Both the position numbers and the translations under genes were made by a program. Shown here piece by piece: positions 5,183 through 12,958 of a stretch of 14,102 bases of DNA. Source of the stretch: Prevotellaceae bacterium UBA7028 (GTDB lineage Bacteria; Bacteroidota; Bacteroidia; Bacteroidales; Bacteroidaceae); the NCBI GenBank assembly GCA_002494215.1, contig DLBF01000170.1:1-14102 (forward strand), in the 5' to 3' direction. Each line of letters opens with the position of its first letter. Position 1 is the first letter of the stretch. The notes beneath the pieces are model-generated. The model made no database searches. It had not been told where the DNA came from and was given only the letters and a program-made list of their open reading frames with translations.

Positions 5183-6460
5183 CAGACAAGCGTCCAGGAG
5201 GGTGGCAATGGCTTCTTTGTCCAGATGCTGCCCGATGAAGACAAGTTTCTGCATACGGTCTCCGTACTGCTCATCCCAGTCGCGCCGTAACCCCTCGTTC
5301 TGTTGCATAAAGGCTTCCAGCTCAGCCTTGGGCATGGTAGCGTACCATTGTCCGGCATTCTTCAGCTGTACCTGTTTGCCTGCCTGCTCGAAGACATAGC
5401 AGATATCCTCTTCGCCTTTGAAGTAGCAGATACCTTTAGCTCGGATGATGTTCTTAGGCCAGAGTCGAGCGACAAAATGGTCGAAGTTACTTAGGTCGAG
5501 AGGTTGGCGACGGTAGTACACGTAAGTACCGATGCCATATTCTTCTGCTTCACCTTCGCCATCATGATGATGGTGGTGGCATCCACAATGGCAATGCTCA
5601 TCGTGGTGATGGTGGTGTCCGCATTCAGGGCAAACCTCATCGTCATCATCGTCATCATCGTCATGGTCGTGGTGGTGATGATGATGTTCTTCCTCCTCAT
5701 CATGATCCTCCTCTTCCTCGTCGGGATGATGATTCTCGATTTCGTTAATCCAAGCGGCGGATGTTGCAACTTCGTTAAAATCAAACAGATTGGTATCCAG
5801 AATCTTGTTCAGCTCTACATCTCCGTAGTTACACTCGATAATTTCTGCTTTGGGTTGTAGGGTACGAATTATCTGCTTGATTCTTCCTAACTCATGAGGC
5901 TCTACTTCGGCTGCTTTGTTCAGCAGGATAATGTTACAGAACTCAATCTGCTGGATGACAAGGTTCTCTATGTCGTCCTCGTCCAGGTTCTGTTTCATCA
6001 GGCCACTTCCGTTGGCAAACTCATCCTTCATTCGCAGAGCATCCACAACTGTAACGATGCAGTCAAGTAGGGGAACTCCATTCTTTATTACCTCAGGTGC
6101 CATGGATGGGATGGAGCAGATGGTCTGAGCGATGGGAGCGGGCTCGCATACACCGCTGGCCTCAATCACAATGTAATCGAATCGCTTCATAGCAATGATG
6201 TCGTGGAGCTGTTGCACCAAGTCCATCTTGAGCGTACAGCAGATACAACCATTCTGCAGTGCCACCAGGCTATCGTCAGCCTGATTTACTATTCCACCTT
6301 TCTGAATCAGGTCGGCATCGATGTTCACTTCGCCAATGTCGTTGACTATAACGGCAAAGCGTATTCCTTTTTCGTTTGAAAGAATGCGGTTTAATAATGT
6401 TGTCTTACCGCTGCCCAGATATCCTGTGAGCAGCAGAACGGGGATATCGTACTTATTCAT
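5171..6460 (-). CDS. G3E-family (CobW/COG0523) GTPase, putative metallochaperone
   Basis: The protein has 429 residues from the ATG at 6460. An in-frame start at 6520 is rejected because it lies upstream of the predicted transcription start. It carries the P-loop GYLGSGKTT (13-21), the metal-binding GCICC (71-75) that defines COG0523, EASGVCEP (100-107), and a CobW C-terminal domain from about 309. Family members use GTP hydrolysis to deliver metal, often zinc, to client enzymes in the cytosol. Residues 243-300 form an insert very rich in His, Asp and Glu, with CPEC (277-280) and CHCGC (290-294), probably for metal binding or storage. The guanine-specificity motif NKxD reads NKAA (181-184). 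No metal-enzyme client is adjacent. Metal identity is not shown by the sequence. Confidence 0.92.
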   Translation of the reverse strand: MNKYDIPVLLLTGYLGSGKTTLLNRILSNEKGIRFAVIVNDIGEVNIDADLIQKGGIVNQADDSLVALQNGCICCTLKMDLVQQLHDIIAMKRFDYIVIEASGVCEPAPIAQTICSIPSMAPEVIKNGVPLLDCIVTVVDALRMKDEFANGSGLMKQNLDEDDIENLVIQQIEFCNIILLNKAAEVEPHELGRIKQIIRTLQPKAEIIECNYGDVELNKILDTNLFDFNEVATSAAWINEIENHHPDEEEEDHDEEEEHHHHHHDHDDDDDDDDEVCPECGHHHHHDEHCHCGCHHHHHDGEGEAEEYGIGTYVYYRRQPLDLSNFDHFVARLWPKNIIRAKGICYFKGEEDICYVFEQAGKQVQLKNAGQWYATMPKAELEAFMQQNEGLRRDWDEQYGDRMQKLVFIGQHLDKEAIATLLDACLVKE

Positions 6461-6489
6461 CTGTAATGATTGATTTTTATTTCGGATTG

Positions 6490-6521
6490 CAAAGTTACAT
6501 CTTTTTACATTCTGCGACAAA
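6490..6521 (-). promoter_or_regulatory. Promoter of the G3E GTPase gene
   Basis: On the minus strand TTTG (plus CAAA, 6518-6521) is followed after 20 bp by TAACTTTG (plus CAAAGTTA, 6490-6497). Transcription would start near 6483 with a leader of about 22 nt, fixing the start codon at 6460. Confidence 0.7.
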
Positions 6522-6559
6522 TAAATAGTTATTTATTTCCTTCATTAGGGATTTTTGAT

Positions 6560-6567
6560 TACTTTTG
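6560..6567 (+). promoter_or_regulatory. -7 box of the CotH gene promoter
   Basis: TACTTTTG (6560-6567) fits TAnnTTTG and lies 36 bp upstream of the ATG at 6604. No clear TTTG is found 17-23 bp upstream, so the -33 box is weak. It is back to back with the GTPase promoter. Confidence 0.5.
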
Positions 6568-6603
6568 CCTTTTGATAGTCGAAAATGTACCACAAACAGT
6601 ACA

Positions 6604-9600
6604 ATGCATACGTTCAAAAACAACATATTTCTGACCTTAGCTTTGCTCTTTTTCTGCGGCGGATTTGTATGTGGCCAGCAGAGAGGAGGAAAACTTTCAG
6701 GAGCCCCCATCGGTTCTATCAGCGTGGATTACAGCACGGGTAGGCAGTCTACCACTGTAAACACTCCCGCTTGTGCTTTTGACGGGGACACGAAGACTTT
6801 CTATGCATCTTATGACAGAAGCCGGACATGGGTAGGTCTGGACTTGGGCACTCCTCATGTAATAACCAGGGTAGGGTGGTGTCCCAGGGAAACACAGCCA
6901 ACGCGTGTTCAGCTGGGTGTATTTGAGGCTTCCAACCGTCCTGATTTTCTGGATGCCGTTCCTCTCTATCTTATTCCCGTTAGCGGAACGGCCAATAAGT
7001 TGGATTATGCTGATGTTCCTGTCACACGCGGCTTCCGTTATGTTCGTTATGTAGGTCCTAATGATGCACGTTGTAACATTGCGGAGTTGGAGTTCTATGG
7101 CTATGAGGGTGAGGGTGACGACAGCAAATTCTATCAGATTACCAACCTGCCTACTGTCAGTATCCATACCGAAGCAGGCTACGATCCTAAGGATAAGGTA
7201 ACAGAGTTGCCTTCATTCGTCACCATTACTTACGACAACGGAACCCGCATTCAGGAATATCCCATCACAGCAAAGGGCAGGGGAAATGCCTCATGGGGTT
7301 ACCCCAAGAAGCCGTGGAGAATAAAGTTCAACGACGGCAAGAGCCATCACATGCTGAAAGGCTCTCCCCTTGAGAGTCCTGCCAAGGCAAAAAAGTGGAC
7401 GCTTATCAACAATTACGGCGACAAGACACTGATGCGTAACATTCTGGCATTTGAGATCAGTCGTCGTCTGGATATGCCATACACCGTATATTGTCAGCCG
7501 GTAGATGTTATCATGAACGGCGAATATAAAGGCTGCTATCAGCTCTGCGACCAGATAAGTGTAGATTCACATCGTGTCCCCATTGTGGAAATGACGCCTG
7601 AGGATACCGAGGACCCGTTCGTAACGGGCGGTTACCTGATAGAGATTGACGCTTATGCCGATAGGGAGGCTTCGTGGTTCACCAGCAGTAAGGGTATCCC
7701 CATTACCATCAAGTCGCCTGATTCCGACGAGATTACCACCGAGCAGAGCAAATATATAAAAGACTACTTCAATCTGCTCGAGACGGATCTGTGGAAATCC
7801 AACTATACCGATCCCGAGGAAGGCTTCCGTCGTCGGTTGGATATTGAGAGCTTCCTGCGTCATTTTATCGTAGGAGAGTTTTCCGGCAACATGGACACCT
7901 ACTGGAGTACTTATATGTACAAGAACCGCGAAGAGGACCGTTTCATTGTCTCGCCGTGTTGGGACTTCGACCTGGCCTTCGATAATGACAAGCGTATCTA
8001 TCCTGTAAACGGTCGTTCCGGTTGGGCATATCTGGGTGGAAGTTCAGCCGGCAATATGAGAAATTTTGTTTCCCGTGTTCTTTCGGATAAGGCAGCCAAG
8101 CAGCGCCTTGCTGATATCTGGGCGGATATGCGCGACCGTGGTCTCTTCACTCCCGAGTCTTTTATTGCCTATGTCGACAGTACGGCCCAGGTGCTTAACG
8201 AATCCCAGAAGCTCAACTTTATCCGTTGGTCCATTATGAACACCATAGTGCACCAGAATGTGGCTATATATGGCAGTTATGAGGGCGAGGTGAATGTCTT
8301 GCGCAGGTATTTCCGCGAGCGTATTGCATGGATAGACAACTACCTCAATTACAAGGCACCTCCTGTATATAAGGACAGCACCTACTACATCTCCAATGCA
8401 GAGCAGTTGATGGCCTTTGCGTATGCAGTCAGCAAGGGAGCCAATGGCTCTGATGCCTACCTGACGGCCGATATAGATATGGCAAACTATTCGTCAGAAT
8501 ATCTTCCCATTGGTACCGATGCCAAGCCCTACTGCGGTACCTTCGACGGAAGGTCTCACCGTATCATGAACCTCAATATAGAGGGTGGCGACAACTTTGG
8601 CGTCTTCGGAACCGTTACCGGTGGTGCCACTATCAAGAATCTTGTCTTGGACAGCAGCAGCTCTATCAGTGGTGGTGCTTTTGTGGGTATTGTCGGTGCA
8701 AGCTCAGGAGCTGGACTCGTTTCCATATCATGTGTGGGCAACGAAGCTAATATCACCGGTACGGCTCAGAATGTAGCAGGTATTATCGGATGTAATATGG
8801 GTTCAACTTGCCAGTTCTTCCTTTCCGACTGTTACAACACGGGTACTATCTCAGGTGGTAATGAGAGTGCTTCCATCTGTGGATGGATAGGCGATGATGG
8901 CTCTATGCAGAACTGTTGGAATATCGGAACGGTTACCGGATACAATTGGGGTCACGATATGGTTCGTGGCACCGCTACGCTGGATAACTGCTACAGCACC
9001 TTCGGAGACCAGGTTACCAGCATCTCTATGGAGCCTGTCACCAGTGGCGAGTTGTGCTATAAACTGAACAAAGGTGCCTCAGAGGGCATTTGCTGGTATC
9101 AGACATTGGGAACGGATGCCCATCCTATGTTGGACAATTCACATAATACTGTTTATAAGAAAGAAGACGGCACATATTATAGTGTGAACAATCTAAGGGG
9201 TGATGTAAACGGCGACGGAAAGGTTAATGAGGAGGACATCTCGCTTATGGCCGATTATATTGTGAATCCTACAGACCCAGACTTCCCTGTTAATAGGGCC
9301 GACATGAATAACGATGGTGTTGTGGATGTATATGATATTGTAGCGCTGCGCAATCATATCGATGGTGCGTTGCAGAAAGAAGATATCTTCACGGCTCGTC
9401 TCTATGCCGCCAACACCACCATCAAGGCAGGCGGAACACGTAAGGTTAGCGTCACGCTCTCTGCAGCCCAGACAGCTACGGCATGGCAGGCTGATATAAA
9501 GTTCGGCGCTATGCTCTCAGCTCAACCAACGTCTGTCCAGTTAGGTACTATCGTTTCTGAATCGCATATTGTAAGGACGGGTAAGACGAAGGATGGCATC

Positions 9601-10209
9601 CGAGTCCTTGTCTATTCTCCTACCCAGGAGCCTCTTCTTAACCGAACGGGTGCAGCATTCTACTTTGTTATGGATGCCGATTCAGCCTTCACGGACGCTT
9701 CCATCTTCTCTTTGAGCAATATTCGTGTGGCAGCAGCCGACGGTTCACATGCCGAGGTCAGCGATGCGTCTTATAACGTAACCTTTGCCAAGACCTATGT
9801 CAGCAGCATTGTGTTCCCCGAGTCCGATATCACCATCATGCAGGGTGAACAGACAACCCTTACTCCCACCATTCAGCCTGTATTGGCTACCAACAAGGTG
9901 CTTAACTGGTCAACCTCGGATGCCACTATCGCTTCTGTTGACCAGCAGGGCAATGTCGTGACAGGAACTCCTGGCGATGCTGTCGTTACCGCCACTGCTA
10001 CGGATGGCAGCCGCATAAGCGGCAGTGTTAAAATCCGCGTTGAGGATCCTGTGGTAGGCATCAACAGACCCACCCTCGAGCCCTCCCGTAATGGCGGGGA
10101 AGTTTATGACCTTGCAGGTCGTAACCTTAATTCAAAATTCAAAATTAAAGATTCAAAATTATCGAAGGGTGTGTACATTGTGAAAGGTCAGAAAGTATTA
10201 ATCAAATAA
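6604..10209 (+). CDS. Secreted CotH-kinase protein with discoidin-like, dockerin, cohesin-like, Ig-like and type IX sorting domains
   Basis: The ATG at 6604 is chosen over the upstream TTG at 6565 because it gives a normal signal peptide (residues 1-24, cleavage before QQRGG) and the -7 box overlaps the TTG. The mature 1201-residue protein runs: discoidin-like domain (about 36-166, RYVRYVGPNDARCNIAELEF); CotH kinase domain (about 184-580) with RGRGNASW.YPKKPWRI and the metal-binding PCWDFDLAFDND (451-462); GLUG-like beta repeats (about 596-845); dockerin with two calcium loops, GDVNGDGKVNEEDI (866-879) and ADMNNDGVVDVYDI (899-912); cohesin-like domain (about 927-1062); bacterial Ig-like domain (1064-1147); and a C-terminal sorting tail (1165-1201). 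CotH proteins are atypical kinases known from spore coats. Here a surface or secreted role is likely; the substrate is unknown. A low-complexity insert NSKFKIKDSKL (1176-1186) interrupts the tail. Confidence 0.88.
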   Translation: MHTFKNNIFLTLALLFFCGGFVCGQQRGGKLSGAPIGSISVDYSTGRQSTTVNTPACAFDGDTKTFYASYDRSRTWVGLDLGTPHVITRVGWCPRETQPTRVQLGVFEASNRPDFLDAVPLYLIPVSGTANKLDYADVPVTRGFRYVRYVGPNDARCNIAELEFYGYEGEGDDSKFYQITNLPTVSIHTEAGYDPKDKVTELPSFVTITYDNGTRIQEYPITAKGRGNASWGYPKKPWRIKFNDGKSHHMLKGSPLESPAKAKKWTLINNYGDKTLMRNILAFEISRRLDMPYTVYCQPVDVIMNGEYKGCYQLCDQISVDSHRVPIVEMTPEDTEDPFVTGGYLIEIDAYADREASWFTSSKGIPITIKSPDSDEITTEQSKYIKDYFNLLETDLWKSNYTDPEEGFRRRLDIESFLRHFIVGEFSGNMDTYWSTYMYKNREEDRFIVSPCWDFDLAFDNDKRIYPVNGRSGWAYLGGSSAGNMRNFVSRVLSDKAAKQRLADIWADMRDRGLFTPESFIAYVDSTAQVLNESQKLNFIRWSIMNTIVHQNVAIYGSYEGEVNVLRRYFRERIAWIDNYLNYKAPPVYKDSTYYISNAEQLMAFAYAVSKGANGSDAYLTADIDMANYSSEYLPIGTDAKPYCGTFDGRSHRIMNLNIEGGDNFGVFGTVTGGATIKNLVLDSSSSISGGAFVGIVGASSGAGLVSISCVGNEANITGTAQNVAGIIGCNMGSTCQFFLSDCYNTGTISGGNESASICGWIGDDGSMQNCWNIGTVTGYNWGHDMVRGTATLDNCYSTFGDQVTSISMEPVTSGELCYKLNKGASEGICWYQTLGTDAHPMLDNSHNTVYKKEDGTYYSVNNLRGDVNGDGKVNEEDISLMADYIVNPTDPDFPVNRADMNNDGVVDVYDIVALRNHIDGALQKEDIFTARLYAANTTIKAGGTRKVSVTLSAAQTATAWQADIKFGAMLSAQPTSVQLGTIVSESHIVRTGKTKDGIRVLVYSPTQEPLLNRTGAAFYFVMDADSAFTDASIFSLSNIRVAAADGSHAEVSDASYNVTFAKTYVSSIVFPESDITIMQGEQTTLTPTIQPVLATNKVLNWSTSDATIASVDQQGNVVTGTPGDAVVTATATDGSRISGSVKIRVEDPVVGINRPTLEPSRNGGEVYDLAGRNLNSKFKIKDSKLSKGVYIVKGQKVLIK
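10129..10161 (+). repeat. AATTCAAAATT-type repeat inside the CotH gene
   Basis: The 33 bp encoding NSKFKIKDSKL are built of tandem AATTCAAAATT-like units. The same unit, inverted, appears in the intergenic space at 11681-11697. It keeps the frame and falls between LAGRNL and SKGVYIV of the sorting tail, suggesting insertion of a mobile simple repeat in a tolerant linker. Confidence 0.65.
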
Positions 10210-10245
10210 GAACAATAATTCACTAACCAAAAACCAACATAAGTT

Positions 10246-11631
10246 ATGACACTAATTAAATCCATTTCCGGAATCCGAGGAACTATCGGAGGTAAGGCAG
10301 GTGATACCCTGAATCCCCTTGATATTGTTAAGTTCACATCGGCTTATGCCACACTGATTCGTCGTACCACCAAGGTACAGAGCAATAAGATTGTTGTTGG
10401 CCGCGATGCCCGCATCTCAGGTCCCATGGTCAAGAATGTTGTCTGTGGAACCCTTATGGGCATGGGCTTTGATGTCGTAAATATTGGTTTGGCAACCACT
10501 CCCACCACAGAGATTGCCGTTACCATGGAGGGCGCATGCGGTGGTATCATCATCACAGCCAGCCATAATCCCCGTATGTGGAATGCCCTGAAGTTGCTGA
10601 ACGAGAAGGGCGAGTTCCTGAACAAGGCAGAGGGTAACGAGGTGCTTCGCATTGCCGAGGCAGAGGACTTCGAGTATGCCGATGTTGATCATCTGGGTAG
10701 CTATCGCGAGGACGACACCTACGACCAGAAGCATATCGACATGGTTTTGGGTCTCGACCTTGTGGATGTTGACGCTATCAAGAAGGCTAACTTCCGTGTT
10801 GCTTTCGACAGCGTGAACAGCGTTGGCGGTGTTATCCTGCCCAAGTTGTTCCAGCAGTTGGGCGTAAAGACCGTGACAGGTCTCTTCACCGAACCCACAG
10901 GCGACTTCCAGCACAACCCCGAACCCCTGGAGAAGAACCTTGCAGACATCAAGGCTCTTATGCAGAAGGGTGGTCATGATATTGGTTTTGTTGTCGATCC
11001 CGATGTTGACCGTCTGGCCCTGTTCTGCGAAGACGGCACTATGTATGGCGAGGAATATACCCTTGTTACCGTTGCCGATTATATCCTGCAGCATACTCCT
11101 GGCAACACCGTCAGCAACCTCAGTAGTACCCGTGCCCTGCGCGATGTAACCCGCAAGTACGGATGCGAATACAATGCAGCTGCTGTGGGCGAGGTAAATG
11201 TTGTTACCAAGATGAAGGAGACTGGCGCTGTCATTGGCGGCGAGGGTAATGGCGGAGTTATCTATCCTGCTGCACACTATGGTCGTGATGCCCTTGTAGG
11301 TATTGCCCTTATCCTGACCTATCTGGCCAAGAAGGATATGAAGACCAGCGAGCTGCGTGCCACCTATCCTCCTTACTTCATTGCCAAGAACCGCATCGAC
11401 CTCACACCTGATACCGATGTGGATGCCATCCTGGCTAAGGTAAAGGAACTCTATAAGAACGAAGAGGTGAACGATATAGACGGTGTTAAGATTGACTTCC
11501 CCGACAAGTGGGTACACCTGCGCAAGTCTAACACCGAGCCCATCATCCGTGTCTATAGCGAGGCCAGCACTATGGAGGCTGCCGACGAGATAGGCAAGAA
11601 GATAATGGACGTGGTCTATAGCATGGCGTAA
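10246..11631 (+). CDS. glmM: Phosphoglucosamine mutase / phosphohexomutase
   Basis: This 461-residue enzyme of the alpha-D-phosphohexomutase family probably converts glucosamine-6-phosphate to glucosamine-1-phosphate, the step feeding UDP-GlcNAc for peptidoglycan and lipopolysaccharide. The four signature loops are present: the phosphoserine loop TASHNP with S106, the Mg-binding DPDVDR (251-256), the sugar-binding GEGNGG (332-337), and the phosphate-binding RKSNTEP (426-432). Length is normal. It starts 36 bp after the CotH gene with an A-rich leader and no separate promoter I could place. The next gene, nagA, makes its substrate, which favours glucosamine over mannose phosphate. A phosphomannomutase cannot be excluded from sequence alone. 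The window holds the normally essential step, a point for chromosomal or chromid DNA. Confidence 0.88.
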   Translation: MTLIKSISGIRGTIGGKAGDTLNPLDIVKFTSAYATLIRRTTKVQSNKIVVGRDARISGPMVKNVVCGTLMGMGFDVVNIGLATTPTTEIAVTMEGACGGIIITASHNPRMWNALKLLNEKGEFLNKAEGNEVLRIAEAEDFEYADVDHLGSYREDDTYDQKHIDMVLGLDLVDVDAIKKANFRVAFDSVNSVGGVILPKLFQQLGVKTVTGLFTEPTGDFQHNPEPLEKNLADIKALMQKGGHDIGFVVDPDVDRLALFCEDGTMYGEEYTLVTVADYILQHTPGNTVSNLSSTRALRDVTRKYGCEYNAAAVGEVNVVTKMKETGAVIGGEGNGGVIYPAAHYGRDALVGIALILTYLAKKDMKTSELRATYPPYFIAKNRIDLTPDTDVDAILAKVKELYKNEEVNDIDGVKIDFPDKWVHLRKSNTEPIIRVYSEASTMEAADEIGKKIMDVVYSMA

Positions 11632-11633
11632 AT

Positions 11634-11711
11634 AGACCTTAGACGCTAGACTTTAGACTCTATACTTTGTACCTTGTCTATTTTGAATTTTGAATTTATA
11701 AATTTTGAAAT
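11634..11711. repeat. Intergenic simple repeats between glmM and nagA
   Basis: The 89-bp gap is filled with two kinds of short repeat: TTAGAC/TAGACT units (11638-11658) and TTTTGAATTTTGAATTT (11681-11697) with a further AATTTTGAAATTTG (11701-11714). The second is the inverse of the repeat inside the CotH gene. Confidence 0.6.
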
Positions 11712-11720
11712 TTGATCCCT

Positions 11721-12887
11721 ATGTTAACACAAATCATCAACGGCCGAATACTGACCCCACAGGGTTGGTTAAGGAACGGCAGCGTAATCTTACGCGACGG
11801 GAAAATACTTGAAGTCACAAACTGCGATTTGGCAGTCATTGGTGCAGAACTCATTGATGTCAAGGGTATGTATGTAGTACCCGGATTCATAGAAATGCAT
11901 GTGCATGGTGGTGGCGGTGCGGATTTCCAGGAAGGAACAGAGGAAGCCTTCCGCACCGCCGTCAAGGCACATTCCAAGTACGGAACCACCAGTATATTCC
12001 CTACATTGAGCAGCAGCACCATTCCTATGATAGAGAAGGCTGTGGCTACCTGTAATAAGCTCATGAAGGAGAAGGACAGTCCCATTATGGGTCTGCATCT
12101 CGAGGGACATTACCTGAATCCCAACAAGGCAGGAGCCCAGGTGCCAGAATGGCTGAAGAACCCAGACCCCAACGAATATATCCCCGTAGTGGAGCATTCC
12201 GATTGTCTGGCTCGCTGGGATGCTGCTCCCGAGTTGCCTGGCGCCCTGCAGTTTGGTAAGTACTGTGCCGAGAAGGGCGTCCTGCCCAGTATTGCTCACA
12301 CCAATGCTGAGTACAGCGATGTTCGTTCTGCTTTCGAAGTTGGTTTTACCCACGTAACTCACTTCTATAACGCCATGCCTGGTTTCCACAACAAGCAGGG
12401 CTACAAGTACGAAGGTACGGTGGAAAGTGTCTATCTGATTGATGATATGACCATAGAGTGTGTGGCCGACGGAATCCATGTTCCTCCCACCATCCTGCGT
12501 ATGGCCTATAAGGTAAAGGGTGTAGAGCGTATGGCCCTTATCACAGATGCCCTTGCACCGGCAGCCGCTCCCAAGGATGCCAAGGCCTACGACTCACGTG
12601 TCTATGTCGAGGACGGTGTATGCAAGCTCACTGGCAGCGGAGCCCTTGCTGGTTCATGTGCTACATCAGACCGCCTTATCCGCACTATGGTGCAGCAGGC
12701 TGATGTGCCCCTCGAGGATGCCGTCAAGATGATTACTGACACGCCTGCCCATATCATGGGTATTCAGGGACGCAAGGGAACCCTCTCTCGTGGCAAGGAT
12801 GCAGATATCGTAGTCCTCGACGATAAGTTGAAAGTCCGCTGCGTATGGCAGATGGGCAAGATAATTGAGAACACGTTGTTTAAATGA
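11721..12887 (+). CDS. nagA: N-acetylglucosamine-6-phosphate deacetylase
   Basis: The enzyme removes acetate from GlcNAc-6-phosphate, giving glucosamine-6-phosphate for cell-wall precursor synthesis or glycolysis. The ATG at 11721 gives 388 residues, the usual length; a TTG at 11712 is in frame but less likely. Amidohydrolase features are present: PGFIEMHVHGG with H60 and H62, the metal ligand E128 in LHLEGHYLNPNKAGAQ, H193 in IAHTNAEYSD, H214 in THFYNAMPG, VADGIHV (248-254), and catalytic D276 in LITDALAP. A C-terminal GKDADIVVLD closes the barrel. The usual LEGP reads LEGH here and the usual GAH reads GAQ, both small departures near the substrate loop. It lies 89 bp after glmM, and the two enzymes share glucosamine-6-phosphate. 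Confidence 0.92.
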   Translation: MLTQIINGRILTPQGWLRNGSVILRDGKILEVTNCDLAVIGAELIDVKGMYVVPGFIEMHVHGGGGADFQEGTEEAFRTAVKAHSKYGTTSIFPTLSSSTIPMIEKAVATCNKLMKEKDSPIMGLHLEGHYLNPNKAGAQVPEWLKNPDPNEYIPVVEHSDCLARWDAAPELPGALQFGKYCAEKGVLPSIAHTNAEYSDVRSAFEVGFTHVTHFYNAMPGFHNKQGYKYEGTVESVYLIDDMTIECVADGIHVPPTILRMAYKVKGVERMALITDALAPAAAPKDAKAYDSRVYVEDGVCKLTGSGALAGSCATSDRLIRTMVQQADVPLEDAVKMITDTPAHIMGIQGRKGTLSRGKDADIVVLDDKLKVRCVWQMGKIIENTLFK

Positions 12888-12890
12888 AGA

Positions 12891-12958
12891 GCCTCACCCC
12901 CAGCCCCTCTCCCGTGGGCGAGGGGAGGAGAATAATGAAGAGTGAAGAATGAAGAATC
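12891..12958. repeat. GC-rich palindrome and GAAGAAT-type repeat between nagA and the channel gene
   Basis: CCCCTC (12904-12909) and GAGGGG (12920-12925) form a GC-rich hairpin within a CCTCACCCCCAG...GGGGAGG block. It is followed by repeated GAAGAGTGAAGAATGAAGAAT units (about 12937-12957). Such blocks recur between genes in many genomes and this looks like an interspersed repeat. The predicted start of the next gene lies inside it. Confidence 0.6.

Noticed and set aside
6461..6520. Earlier start for the G3E GTPase at 6520
   Set aside because: The promoter at 6490-6521 would start transcription downstream of it, and family proteins begin close to the P-loop.
6565..6603. TTG start for the CotH protein
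   Set aside because: It overlaps the -7 promoter box and would put 13 polar residues before the signal peptide.
10417..11517. 366-residue open frame on the minus strand inside glmM
   Set aside because: It is the antisense shadow of a strongly supported gene, and its translation shows no recognisable motifs.
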